NCBI GenBank assembly: GCA_020252485.1
Contig: JADCCX010000008.1
Location: 248,001-312,000 of the forward strand
Source: Methylocystis sp.
Lineage (GTDB): Bacteria > Pseudomonadota > Alphaproteobacteria > Rhizobiales > Beijerinckiaceae
Length of the DNA: 64,000 bases
Direction: 5' to 3'
Shown here: in pieces, positions 10,752 to 20,074 of the stretch
How the letters are laid out: each line of letters starts with the position of its first letter
Numbering within the stretch: position 1 is the stretch's first letter
The notes under the pieces: generated by a model
What the model was told of the DNA's origin: nothing
What the model saw: only the letters and a program-made list of their open reading frames with translations
Database searches by the model: none
Translations under genes and position numbers: made by a program

Positions 10752-10778
10752 TTAGCACTCGCATGATGCGAGTGCTAG
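10752..10778 (+). promoter_or_regulatory. CIRCE operator (HrcA binding site)
   Basis: TTAGCACTC (10752-10760), nine-base spacer, GAGTGCTAG (10770-10778). This matches the CIRCE consensus except for the last base. HrcA binds it to repress groESL until heat shock. It lies 60 bases before the groES ATG. The hrcA gene is not in this window. Confidence 0.93.
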
Positions 10779-10838
10779 AGGGTCAAATTTCTCCCAGATC
10801 CGGACATTGGTCCGGCGTTGATAAAACGAGGAACACGC

Positions 10839-11129
10839 ATGAAGTTTCGTCCTCTGCATGACCGCGTCGTCGTCCGTCGCCTTGAAAGCGATGAGAAGAC
10901 GAAGGGCGGCATCATCATTCCCGACACCGCCAAGGAAAAGCCCCAGGAGGGCGTGGTGGAAGCCGTCGGTCCCGGCGGCCGCGATGAAGCCGGCAAGCTG
11001 ATCCCGATCGACATCAAGAAGGGCGACACCGTCCTTTTCGGCAAGTGGTCGGGCACCGAAGTGAAAATCGACGGCAAGGACCTTCTGATCATGAAGGAAT
11101 CCGACATCATGGGCGTGGTGACGAAGTAA
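10839..11129 (+). CDS. groES: Co-chaperonin GroES
   Basis: 96 residues, [18 protein letters not shown] to the C-terminal [10 protein letters not shown]. It forms the heptameric 10-kDa lid of the GroEL folding chamber. The mobile loop ([18 protein letters not shown]) and the VGPGGRDE turn are intact. The start is set by GAGGA seven bases before ATG 10839; a frame from 10818 would begin inside the leader. It is first in the CIRCE-controlled operon, 57 bases before groEL. Confidence 0.97.
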   Translation: MKFRPLHDRVVVRRLESDEKTKGGIIIPDTAKEKPQEGVVEAVGPGGRDEAGKLIPIDIKKGDTVLFGKWSGTEVKIDGKDLLIMKESDIMGVVTK

Positions 11130-12827
<1,698 letters not shown>

Positions 12828-12853
12828 GTCAGTCCCTTCGCTTCACAACCATC

Positions 12854-12887
12854 AAGGGCGGCCTTCGGGCCGCCCTTTTGCGTTTTT
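12854..12887 (+). terminator. Rho-independent terminator of groESL
   Basis: AAGGGCGGCC, tetraloop TTCG, GGCCGCCCTT (12854-12877): a perfect 10-bp stem that runs into TTTTGCGTTTTT. It is among the strongest terminators in the window. Confidence 0.9.
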
Positions 12888-12912
12888 CCGCGAGAGGCGA
12901 TATCCCCCCACG

Positions 12913-13531
12913 ATGTCCCGCACCATCGAGTACTACTTCACCGTCAATTCGCCATGGACCTATCTGGGCCATGACCTGTTTCACGCCATCGCCGCGAAGC
13001 ATGGCGCGGTGATCAACTACAAGCCGGTGCCGCTGGGCGATGTCTTCGACGCAACCGGGAGCCTGCCGCTGCCGAAGCGGCCGCCGGCGCGCCAGCGCTA
13101 TCGGTTCGTGGAATTGCAGCGCTGGCGCGAGAAGCGCGGGCTGCCGCTCAACCTGAAGCCGCAGCATTTCCCGCTCGACCCAACCTTGGTCAACACTGTG
13201 CTGATTGGCGTGATCGCTGCGGGCCGCGATCCAGCATCTCTGGCCCGCGGCGCTGGCCAGCGTCTGGGCCGAAGAGAAAAACCTGAACGACGAAGCGGTG
13301 GTCCGGGCGCTGATCGGCGCGGCGGGCTTCAACGCCGACGAGCTGATCGCCGCGGCCCGCTCCGACGATGTGTCGCGGATTTATGCCAGGAACGGCGAGG
13401 ATGCCATCAAGGCGGATGTCTTCGGCGCGCCCGCCTATGTGCTCGATGGCGAGTTCTTCTGGGGCCAGGACCGGCTGGAGCTGCTCGACGACGCGCTTGC
13501 TTCAGGACGCGCGCCCTATCGCACTCTTTGA
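12913..13531 (+). pseudogene. 2-hydroxychromene-2-carboxylate isomerase (DsbA-fold), frameshifted
   Basis: Frame 1 from ATG 12913 gives a normal N-terminal half (MSRTIEYYFTVNSPWTYLG, then PLGDVFDATGSLPLPKRP and PQHFPLDPTLVN) up to AAGRD near 13229. The C-terminal half (ASVWAEEKNLNDEAVVRALI to FGAPAYVLDGEFFWGQDRLE) continues in the next frame to TGA at 13529-13531. Joining the two needs about two extra bases near 13229-13233; restoring AT after GAT would read GRDIQHLW. The family is a glutathione-dependent isomerase of aromatic degradation and related thioredoxin-fold enzymes. It is either a recent pseudogene or an assembly error. If frame 1 continued, it would end in non-native sequence at 13638. 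Confidence 0.8.
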
Positions 13532-13543
13532 AGGGCGCAAGGG

Positions 13544-13972
13544 TCAGCCGCCTGACAGGGCCGCTTCCGCATCCCGGCGGATGCGGGCCACCATCGAGCG
13601 CAGACCATTCGAGCGCTGCGACGAAAGATGCGCCCTGAGCCCCAAGGTATCGAACATCCCGAACGTATCGGTGGCCGCGATCTGCGAGGCCGTCTTGCCG
13701 GAATTCACTGACAGCGCCAACGCCACCAGTCCGCGCACGATCAGCGCGTCGCTGTCTCCCGCGAAGGTCAGCACCGGATCGGCCCCCTCACCCACCGAGG
13801 TGGCAAGCCAGACCCGGCTGGCGCAGCCCTGGACGCGGTTTTCCTCCGTCTTGAGCGCCTCGGCCATAGGTGGCAAGGCCTTGCCGAGCTGGATCACATA
13901 GGCATAGCGCTCCTCCCACTCGTCGAGGAAGGAAAGGTTCTCAGCAATCTCTTCGTAGCACGGGATGGTCAT
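13544..13972 (-). CDS. sufE: SufE-family Fe-S assembly sulfur acceptor
   Basis: 142 residues. SufE takes persulfide sulfur from the cysteine desulfurase SufS for iron-sulfur cluster building. The acceptor cysteine is in ENRVQGCASRVWLAT (about residue 50), preceded by the YAYVIQLGKALPPM helix, both family hallmarks. The remaining helices (VRGLVALALSVNSGKTA and SQRSNGLRSMVARI) also fit. The length is normal. It lies 33 bases downstream of a small membrane protein on the same strand and converges on the frameshifted isomerase. No other suf genes are present nearby. Confidence 0.94.
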   Translation of the reverse strand: MTIPCYEEIAENLSFLDEWEERYAYVIQLGKALPPMAEALKTEENRVQGCASRVWLATSVGEGADPVLTFAGDSDALIVRGLVALALSVNSGKTASQIAATDTFGMFDTLGLRAHLSSQRSNGLRSMVARIRRDAEAALSGG

Positions 13973-14005
13973 CGCGAGGGGACATGAACCCCTCGCCGCA
14001 CACCG

Positions 14006-14239
14006 TCAAGGCTTCGCGCCCTTCGCCAAGGTTGAAGGGATGCCTTCCGCCTTGCGGGCGATGTCCACACAGGTCCGCGGATGCTCGCGGCAATAGGCAA
14101 GCGCGGCTTCCGCTGCGGCGTTCTGCGAGAGCGGCACGGCATCGGCGATGCCGAACACCGAACGCAAGACGCCCAGCGTCGGCTCGGGCGCAACCGCCAG
14201 CAGGAGTCCGGCGGCGGCGGCGATGCGGAACAAGGCCAT
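14006..14239 (-). CDS. Small exported or membrane protein upstream of sufE (DUF5330-like?)
   Basis: 77 residues, MALFRIAAAAGLLLAVAPE as an N-terminal hydrophobic segment, then a short soluble part with two cysteines (AYCREHPRTCVDIARKAEG) that may form a disulfide in the periplasm. Small proteins of this shape sit beside sufE in other Hyphomicrobiales and are listed as DUF5330; the match here is from memory and only moderate. It is divergent from the histidine kinase operon, with 276 bases of shared upstream DNA, and is probably co-transcribed with sufE. Confidence 0.7.
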   Translation of the reverse strand: MALFRIAAAAGLLLAVAPEPTLGVLRSVFGIADAVPLSQNAAAEAALAYCREHPRTCVDIARKAEGIPSTLAKGAKP

Positions 14240-14515
14240 TTCAGTTCCCCGGGGCGCGCGATCCAGTGGGTGTTGGTAAACGATCTTTGGAGAAGCATAG
14301 CGAAAAAGGCCTGCCGGAAACTGAATGCGGAAGCTTGGTTTCGAGTGAGCGCGTTACCCTTGCCTTTACCATGATCGAGAGTTTTTCCGGGGCGTGCGGG
14401 CCACATACCCTCCGGGCTGAGGAAATTGTTGCGCCTTAGCCTTCACTTAAGGCCCGCGCGTCATACTCGCAGTCAAGAAGATCCGCGGCCCAAGAGCCGG
14501 ATCGGAAGCATTGAA

Positions 14516-16306
14516 ATGGCAATCGCAAGTTCGAATCGGCTGGATTGGACCATGGACGCAACCGGCGCCCTGACACCGGACGAAAGTCTCCGCCTTTTCC
14601 GGGAATGCCGTCTGGTTTCGGCAGCTGTGATCCTCGCTGTTTTTCCCGCCATTGCGCTCGCCTCCGGCGGGTCGCTGGCTGTGCTGGCCGCACTTCTGCT
14701 TTTCGGCATTCTGCCGGCGGTGATCGCGCTCGACGTGCGCGACACGCAGGGGCTGCCGCGCGCCATCGTGTTGAGCCTTATGGTGGCGGCCCTGGTTCTG
14801 CTCGGCGGCATGCTGCGGGGGCTGCCGCCTGTCCCGGCCATGGCCATGCTTTCGGTTCTCGCCATCGAGGCAACGTTGCTATCGGGCCCGAAGCTGCGCT
14901 TGCAGATTCTCGCGACGGTCGCCGCCACAATGGCCACAGCGCTGGCGTTCGGCATCTTCCAGCCCTTCGGCATGGCAAATGGTTGGTTGGGCGAGCCGCT
15001 TCCCTTCGCAACGATGACGATCGCCGTCGTGCTCGTCGTCAATGTCATGCTGCTCGCGCGCGGCATGACGCGCAGCCTCGCCGCCGAGCGCCGCACCTTC
15101 CGTGACCAGCGCCTGCAGAGCCGCGAGACCGAGGCGATGGCGTCGGAGACTGTCGTAGCCGTAGACAGCTCCGGCGCCGTGATCCGCGTCAGCAGCAACG
15201 CGATGCGGGTGCTGGGATTACCCTCTGACGCCTTGAAAGGGCGCGGCCTGATCGAACTGATCCTTGTGGCCGATCGCCCGTCCTTCCTGACAGCGCTCGG
15301 AGATTGCGTGCATTCCGGCGCCGATCCAACGTTGCGCGCGCGCCTGCGCACCTCGCCGGCCAGCGACGCGCCGCGCTATCGCTGGGTGGAAATCGCGTTG
15401 ATGGCATCAGGGGAGGATAGCGGCATCGCGCTCGCATCATTGCGCGACATCGACCGCCTCATCGCCGAGGAGGAACTGGGACGCAGGGCCTTAGCCGAAG
15501 CGGAGGCCGCGAAATCAGCGCAGGCTTCGTTCCTCACCACCGTCAACCACGAACTGCGGACTCCCCTGAACGCCATCATCGGTTTCTCGGAGTTCCTCGC
15601 CAACCCGGCCACGACGCCCCAGAGCGCCGAAAAGCTGCGCGAGTACGCCAATATCATCAACGGCGCCGGCCGCGATCTTCTAAGGATCGTCACGGCCATG
15701 ATTGACATCACGCGGATCGACGGGGGAGTCTACGAGTACGAACCCGAGACCACGGATCTCACGGCGCTCGTTCGATCGACGATCGATTGCTTCGAGCTCA
15801 CGCCAGAGGCTCAGCAAACGAAGGTCAGCCTGAAGGCGCCGGACACGCCGCTGGAGGCGCAGGTCGATCAGCGTGCGTTCCGGTGCATTCTGCATCAGGT
15901 CCTGTCCAATGCCGTGAAATTCGGCGATGGTTCCAAGCCGGTCACGGTGAAGCTCTCCGGCGACGATGCGGCCGTGCATATTGCGATCACGGATCACGGA
16001 CCGGGCCTTTCCGAAGACAAGCTTGCGCTCCTCGGCAAATATTTCGCGCGTCTCGACGAAGGCCTCGACCGGGAACGCGGCGGCATCGGGCTCGGCCTGT
16101 CGCTCGCCAGCGGCTTGATGGCGCTGCACCGGGGGCGGATCGTCATGTCCAGCAGCCCCGGTCAGGGAACCACGGTGAAGCTGTCGCTCGCCCGCGCCGG
16201 GGCGCCCGCTCTTGCGCCGGCATCGAATATTCTGCCGCTGCTGCGCAATCCCGCACCCGAAACCTTGCCGAAACGCAAACATGCCGCCCAACGCCGCATT
16301 GCCTGA
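14516..16306 (+). CDS. Membrane sensor histidine kinase with PAS domain
   Basis: 596 residues from ATG 14516. The N-terminus has about six hydrophobic segments (residues ~25-180), followed by a PAS-like region (SETVVAVDSSGAVIRV). The HisKA H-box NHELRTPLNAIIGFSEFL has the phospho-accepting His near residue 345. The ATPase part has HQVLSNAVKFGDG, DHGPGLSEDKLALLG and GGIGLGLSLASGLMA. There is no receiver domain. The layout (TM bundle, PAS, HisKA) and the neighbours (PG-binding protein, DUF1491, sufE) resemble the region of the cell-cycle kinase DivJ in rhizobia. I treat this as a hypothesis, so no symbol is given. It leads a three-gene operon. Confidence 0.92.
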   Translation: MAIASSNRLDWTMDATGALTPDESLRLFRECRLVSAAVILAVFPAIALASGGSLAVLAALLLFGILPAVIALDVRDTQGLPRAIVLSLMVAALVLLGGMLRGLPPVPAMAMLSVLAIEATLLSGPKLRLQILATVAATMATALAFGIFQPFGMANGWLGEPLPFATMTIAVVLVVNVMLLARGMTRSLAAERRTFRDQRLQSRETEAMASETVVAVDSSGAVIRVSSNAMRVLGLPSDALKGRGLIELILVADRPSFLTALGDCVHSGADPTLRARLRTSPASDAPRYRWVEIALMASGEDSGIALASLRDIDRLIAEEELGRRALAEAEAAKSAQASFLTTVNHELRTPLNAIIGFSEFLANPATTPQSAEKLREYANIINGAGRDLLRIVTAMIDITRIDGGVYEYEPETTDLTALVRSTIDCFELTPEAQQTKVSLKAPDTPLEAQVDQRAFRCILHQVLSNAVKFGDGSKPVTVKLSGDDAAVHIAITDHGPGLSEDKLALLGKYFARLDEGLDRERGGIGLGLSLASGLMALHRGRIVMSSSPGQGTTVKLSLARAGAPALAPASNILPLLRNPAPETLPKRKHAAQRRIA

Positions 16307-16322
16307 CCCGAGAGTGGAGACG

Positions 16323-17060
16323 ATGGAACGCATCCTGTCGGCAGGCCAACCGGCCCGCCGCCTGATCAGCGGCGAGACGACCGTGACGCGGATGGCGATC
16401 CGCCGCATCCTCCGCAACCCAGTCGGATCGCTGGTCTGGATCGCTGGCGGCGCGGCCTGCGCTGCGATCTTCGGCAACATCCTTCTGATGCAGCCCGAGC
16501 AGCATCGCGCTCCCATGTTCGTCGGCAATCCCCAGATCCATGCCACGCCCCAGCCGGCGCAGGTCCCGCTGCCGCAGGCGCGGCCGTCGCTCATCGAGCG
16601 GGCTTCCGAAGCCTCCCGCAGAACCGATCTCCTGCGCGAGATCCAGCTCGAACTCGCCCGCAAGGGGTTCTATGCCGGGGAGCCTGACGGCACGGCAAAC
16701 GCCAAGACCATCCGCGGGATCCGCGATTTCCAGGGCGCCGCCAACCTGCCTGTCACCGGCGAGGCCTCGGATGCGCTTCTGGCCTCACTCCTGACGTCCA
16801 ATATCCGTCCCCGCGATCAGATCGCCAATCTGCTGCGCAACCCGGCGGACCGGCTGGAGCGGCCCGAAACGGTCGCCATGATCCAGCGGGCGCTGACGAA
16901 GCTCGGCTATGGCCCGCTGCGCGACGATGGCGCTTTCGGGCCCGGCACGCGCGCCGCCCTCGACCGCTTCGAGAAAGACCGCAAGCTTCCATCCCGCTAT
17001 GACAATCCGGCCCGTGTCATGCGGGAACTGGCCCAGGCGTCCGGCATGGCGGTGGAATAG
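16323..17060 (+). CDS. Membrane-anchored peptidoglycan-binding protein
   Basis: 245 residues from ATG 16323, 16 bases after the kinase stop. One transmembrane helix near residues 40-58 (SLVWIAGGAACAAIFGNILL) anchors a periplasmic part with a Pro-rich linker and two PG_binding_1 repeats. The first is REIQLELARKGFYAGEPDG to about residue 155, and the second is MIQRALTKLGYGPLRDDGAF to LDRFEKDRKLP. These domains bind cell-wall glycopeptide. Coupling to a sensor kinase suggests envelope or cell-cycle sensing, but that is inference. No catalytic domain is visible. Confidence 0.88.
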   Translation: MERILSAGQPARRLISGETTVTRMAIRRILRNPVGSLVWIAGGAACAAIFGNILLMQPEQHRAPMFVGNPQIHATPQPAQVPLPQARPSLIERASEASRRTDLLREIQLELARKGFYAGEPDGTANAKTIRGIRDFQGAANLPVTGEASDALLASLLTSNIRPRDQIANLLRNPADRLERPETVAMIQRALTKLGYGPLRDDGAFGPGTRAALDRFEKDRKLPSRYDNPARVMRELAQASGMAVE

Positions 17061-17105
17061 CCGGTCCCCTTGCACGCCGGGGAGAGACCGCCGATACCCT
17101 CCCGC

Positions 17106-17447
17106 ATGCGCCTGCGCTCCGATATCTTCGTCGCCGCCTACATCCGCCGCCGCAATGGCGAGAATGCCTTCGCCGTCGTCAGGCGCAAGGGAGCGGAGGA
17201 GGCGGGCGCGGTTTTCATCTGCATCGATCGGCTGGACGGCACGGCGGCCCTTTACGGTCCCGCACCGCAAACCGCCTTCGAGGCCGACGCGCCCGACCGG
17301 CTTTTCCAACGCCTGACACCGCCTGGCGCCACGCCCGCCGATGTCGAGGCGCGCGTTCAGCGGGAATTGAATTTCGATTCCGATCTCTGGCTTGTCGATG
17401 TCGAGGATCCCGCCGGCGAGTCACGGCTTGATTTAGTTCATATATAA
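17106..17447 (+). CDS. DUF1491 family protein
   Basis: 113 residues from ATG 17106 (MRLRSDIFVAAYIRRRNGEN); an ATG at 17070 adds a non-native leader. The conserved core is AFAVVRRKGAEEAGAVFI, LYGPAP and the C-terminal RELNFDSDLWLVDVEDPAG, which I recognise as DUF1491, a small cytosolic alphaproteobacterial family of unknown function. It is third in the operon after the kinase and the PG-binding protein, 45 bases downstream. The accessory patch starts right after its stop. Confidence 0.85.
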   Translation: MRLRSDIFVAAYIRRRNGENAFAVVRRKGAEEAGAVFICIDRLDGTAALYGPAPQTAFEADAPDRLFQRLTPPGATPADVEARVQRELNFDSDLWLVDVEDPAGESRLDLVHI

Positions 17448-17541
17448 ACTATATCGCGCTGCGTCAGCCAAGGCGCTTGAGTAGGTTATCAGTTTGATAT
17501 TGTTTTGCGGATAGGGCAATACGCGTCGAAGGATTCATATA

Positions 17542-17943
17542 TTGACCGTCGCCGCACACCCTTTTCCGGGAACCATTGTCAGAGTCGATCTTTCGCAGGG
17601 CTTCCGCCCTCCTGAAATGGTCAAGCGGCGTCCAGCAATTGTGCTTTCGCCTCCGATTCCCGGCAGACAGATGATGTGCACGATTGTTCCCCTGAGTACT
17701 TCGGCGCCTAGCCCCGTCTTGCCGCATCACATGGAAATTGAATTCAACCCAACGCTGCCTGCGCCTTACAACAGCCCCAAAATGTGGGTTAAGGGTGACA
17801 TTGTGCTTACAGTTGCTTTCCACAGGCTCAGGTTGTTGTTTTCTGGATGGAATGGCGGGCAGCGCGTTTACGACATCAGAATTCTGGAACAGGCTGTCAT
17901 GGATAATGTTCGGAATTGCGTGCGCTCTGGCTTGGGATTGTGA
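17542..17943 (+). CDS. PemK/MazF-family toxin, orphan
   Basis: 133 residues from a TTG start at 17542 with AAGGA eight bases upstream; no in-frame ATG fits. The start FPGTIVRVDLSQGF and KRRPAIVLSPPI match the RG-D-I-V / RPAIVLS pattern of PemK/MazF mRNA interferases, followed by CTIVPLSTSAP and MWVKGDIVLTVAFHRL. The family cleaves mRNA at short sequences. No antitoxin gene is seen in the 94 bases upstream or directly downstream, so it stands alone or is domesticated. Composition is more AT-rich than the preceding operon, and it opens the accessory patch up to 19.9 kb. Confidence 0.85.
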   Translation: MTVAAHPFPGTIVRVDLSQGFRPPEMVKRRPAIVLSPPIPGRQMMCTIVPLSTSAPSPVLPHHMEIEFNPTLPAPYNSPKMWVKGDIVLTVAFHRLRLLFSGWNGGQRVYDIRILEQAVMDNVRNCVRSGLGL

Positions 17944-17999
17944 TTTGATTTTTTAATGACTCGGCCCCATATCTCTGGTGTCGCCGGTCGCACCGGCAA

Positions 18000-18374
18000 T
18001 TAAGTCCAGTTTCGGCTGGCCGCTTTGATCGGTGATCGCAAACCAATCATTGTGTCTGAAAAGCCCCGCTTCGGCGGGGCTTTTTTTGCAAGGCGCTTCC
18101 CGTATGGCCCGCGCATATCTGACTTTGGACCATCCCCGTCCATCGCTGCCACGGTAGCCGTCCAAATCCATACGTCGCCAGCGCCGTCCATCGGCGCTTT
18201 CACGCCCTTGACCTTGGCGTCATGAAAACCAGCGAAAAAGCGCTCGGCATCGACCAGCAGCTTGGACACCGTGTTGATCGACGCATCAGCAAGGCGAGAG
18301 ATCGACAGCATCGACGATCCTTCGCATAGCATGGCGAGGATTTGGGCGCGCTGGGCAACAGAGAGCCTGTTCAT
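18000..18374 (-). pseudogene. IS transposase remnant (IS1-like, N-terminal HTH part)
   Basis: From ATG 18374: MNRLSVAQRAQILAMLCEG, then SRLADASINTVSKLLVDAE and FHDAKVKGVKAPMDGAGDVW. This is the N-terminal helix-turn-helix part of a common alphaproteobacterial IS transposase. In intact copies a stretch with CDEIW and several Lys/Ala residues lies between VKA and GAGDVW; it is missing here, and the DDE catalytic core after it is gone. The rest of the frame reads through a terminator-like hairpin and non-native sequence. No terminal inverted repeats are evident. It is a dead fragment that marks past mobile-element activity. Confidence 0.7.
18059..18087. terminator. Bidirectional rho-independent terminator
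   Basis: GCCCCGC, TTCG loop, GCGGGGC with A-run before and T7 after (18059-18087). It can stop transcription from the PemK/MazF side and from the minus-strand P63C cluster. Confidence 0.8.
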
Positions 18375-18413
18375 GCCGATCATGACATGAACTTTCATGC
18401 TTAGCGTTAAGCA

Positions 18414-19400
18414 CTAGAGACCATCAAAATCCATTTCTGTCTGGTTGCTGAAATAGGCTCTCAAATTTCGCTTAAACTCCGCTTTGTTTCGCGAAATGCG
18501 AAGTAGTGTCATCACCGTGATGACCTGCGTCCGAAAATGATCAAGGCCTTGTTCTAGCGTAAGAAAGCTATGGTGTTTGTGCTTGCGGCGATACTTCGCG
18601 TCAGCCGGGTTTCGTTGGTCTAACGCTGGCAAAACAGGCTTGGGCAATCGCTCGTAGATAAGTTGGCGGATCAGCTTGCCTGCATACCTTGGACCGCGAT
18701 TGTTCGCGGTGCGCGTCCAGCCATAAACCCGGTAAATCTCTTTCGTAAAATCGTCCGGAATGGTCTTCATCCAAGGACGGTGCTCCGGCAAAAGGTAGGC
18801 AGTTAGGATTTGCTGGAGCGCATCCTTTTCGCGTTTCGTTTGGTGGCCCGTCGCCTCATCGATGAGGGCAATCAAGCCGATCCGGGTCAGAGCTGCCGTG
18901 ATGACTCGGCATTGATATGCAATAGCTGCTTGCTGTTTTTGAAGTCCTCTTTCACTATTATCAGCTATAATCACTGCTTCTGCGATATCAATTAAAGTAT
19001 CGGACGTGTATCCGTTGGCAACATTATTGCCAATCCTAAAGCGGATTGGGTTACGGATTCTCTCTAGCAACTCATTAGAAACAAAGGGCTTTATGCGATC
19101 ACGGGATACAAAAAGCTCCAAACGATTCATACCCCTGACCATTGAACCGCCACGAGCAAGCTGAAGAGTATCAAGCATACCAGATGTGGCTATTACTCTC
19201 CGGTCATCCTCAAGAACATAACACGGGACTTGAATGCCTGCGATGCGTATAGGGGTGTCATCACCTCCTGATACAGCTTTAGGGAGGTCGGGGTCCCACC
19301 GCTTCATAGCCGCAACACGCGCGCTCAGCGCTCGTTCTTCCGGGCTTAGGCGCTCAGCGCGCGCCTTGCCGCCTTTACTCTGTGGGGTCTCTTCAGACAT
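18414..19400 (-). CDS. P63C-domain protein
   Basis: 328 residues from the ATG at 19400 (MSEETPQSKGGKARAERLSP), chosen because GGAG lies eight bases upstream. The frame stays open to 19763 because of a probable indel in the upstream gene. The N-terminus has a KGGKARA...RVAAMKRW basic motif. The middle carries TSGMLDTLQLARGG. The C-terminal domain has LPEHRPWMKTIPDDFTKEIY, then RYAGKLIRQLIYERLPKPVL and KHKHHSFLTLEQGLDHFRTQ, the hallmarks of P63C, a domain known from phage and mobile-element proteins, function unknown. It is AT-richer than the backbone. It is the last gene of a three-gene minus-strand cluster. Confidence 0.85.
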   Translation of the reverse strand: MSEETPQSKGGKARAERLSPEERALSARVAAMKRWDPDLPKAVSGGDDTPIRIAGIQVPCYVLEDDRRVIATSGMLDTLQLARGGSMVRGMNRLELFVSRDRIKPFVSNELLERIRNPIRFRIGNNVANGYTSDTLIDIAEAVIIADNSERGLQKQQAAIAYQCRVITAALTRIGLIALIDEATGHQTKREKDALQQILTAYLLPEHRPWMKTIPDDFTKEIYRVYGWTRTANNRGPRYAGKLIRQLIYERLPKPVLPALDQRNPADAKYRRKHKHHSFLTLEQGLDHFRTQVITVMTLLRISRNKAEFKRNLRAYFSNQTEMDFDGL

Positions 19401-19482
19401 GCGAATCGCTCCATGCGTGCTGCATGGTCGTCTTCTATGCCTGCTACATTTGCCTTGCAAGCATTCGTGTTCGCGATGAGGC

Positions 19483-19721
19483 TTATGCCTGCTTTTTCCC
19501 CACCGCTTTACCGCTGCCTTCTTGGCAATCTCCGCGCGCTGTACCGCCGTCATGGATGCAGCACGCGCCGCACCGACCTTGCGGCCCATAGCCTGAGTGG
19601 CTTTGTCCTTGCCATCGTCTGGCGTGGCGTCTTCAACCTCGCCCGTGGCAATGCGCATGATATGGGCAAAGTTGCCGATCACATCGGCTTTGCGCTTTTC
19701 GCCCTTAGGACCGGTCGGCAT
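19483..19721 (-). pseudogene. Small basic KGG-like protein, fused in frame to P63C by a probable indel
   Basis: From ATG 19721 (GGAGG six bases upstream): MPTGPKGEKRKADVIGNFAH, then ATGEVEDATPDDGKDKATQ and VGAARAASMTAVQRAEIAKK to KRWGKS. This is a recognisable ~80-residue conserved protein that normally ends soon after KRW. Here the frame has no stop and runs through a non-native linker (KPHREHECLQGKCSRHRRR) into the P63C protein. One more base in the GGGGAAAAA run (complement of 19491-19499) would give KRWGKKQA and a TAA at complement 19483-19485. So it is either a natural fusion or an indel. Function unknown; the basic repeat suggests nucleic-acid binding. Confidence 0.6.
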
Positions 19722-19923
19722 TCCTTCCCTCCAACTCGTCAAGAATGCGGTCAGTTTCATCAAGAAGCCGCTCCTTTTCGATAAGGTGCGATCCTCTAGC
19801 CGCTAAACCCTTAACCCAAACAAATCTGGCCTCCTCGTTGGCCATCCACTGAACCCGCTGATGGATTGACTGCAGTCGGTGCTTCAGCTGCCGTTCTCTT
19901 TCTTCGTCCAAGATACCACCCAT
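19705..19923 (-). CDS. Small helical protein of the P63C cluster
   Basis: 72 residues from ATG 19923 (an ATG at 19944 adds seven). It is charged and almost fully helical: ILDEERERQLKHRLQSIHQR, then LIEKERLLDETDRILDELEG, so probably a coiled coil. I do not recognise a family. Its 3' end overlaps the start of the KGG-like gene by 17 bases, which argues for a real, translationally coupled cluster. Start choice is uncertain since no clear ribosome site is seen. Confidence 0.55.
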   Translation of the reverse strand: MGGILDEERERQLKHRLQSIHQRVQWMANEEARFVWVKGLAARGSHLIEKERLLDETDRILDELEGRNADRS

Positions 19924-20074
19924 GCTTGGCGTCTGGCATAACATGGGATTCGCCCCGGTGTATCGCCAGCGTCAACAGGGCTGAATTTCATACTGAGACA
20001 CTACCGGCGCTGGACAAGCCATGACCGCTTGCGGCAAATGGCGCACAAGAACGAAGCCCGGGAGGCAGAGCCCC

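Noticed and set aside
10530-10838. tRNA-Val as an integration site
   Set aside because: No integrase, no repeat of the tRNA 3' end and no AT-rich island follow; groESL is next.
12913-13638. Single 241-residue protein for the isomerase
   Set aside because: The tail after residue ~107 is non-native; the true C-terminal half is in another frame, so a frameshifted gene fits better.
17448-19980. Prophage
   Set aside because: P63C and MazF-type genes occur in phages, but no structural, integrase or lysis genes are present; it is only a small accessory patch.
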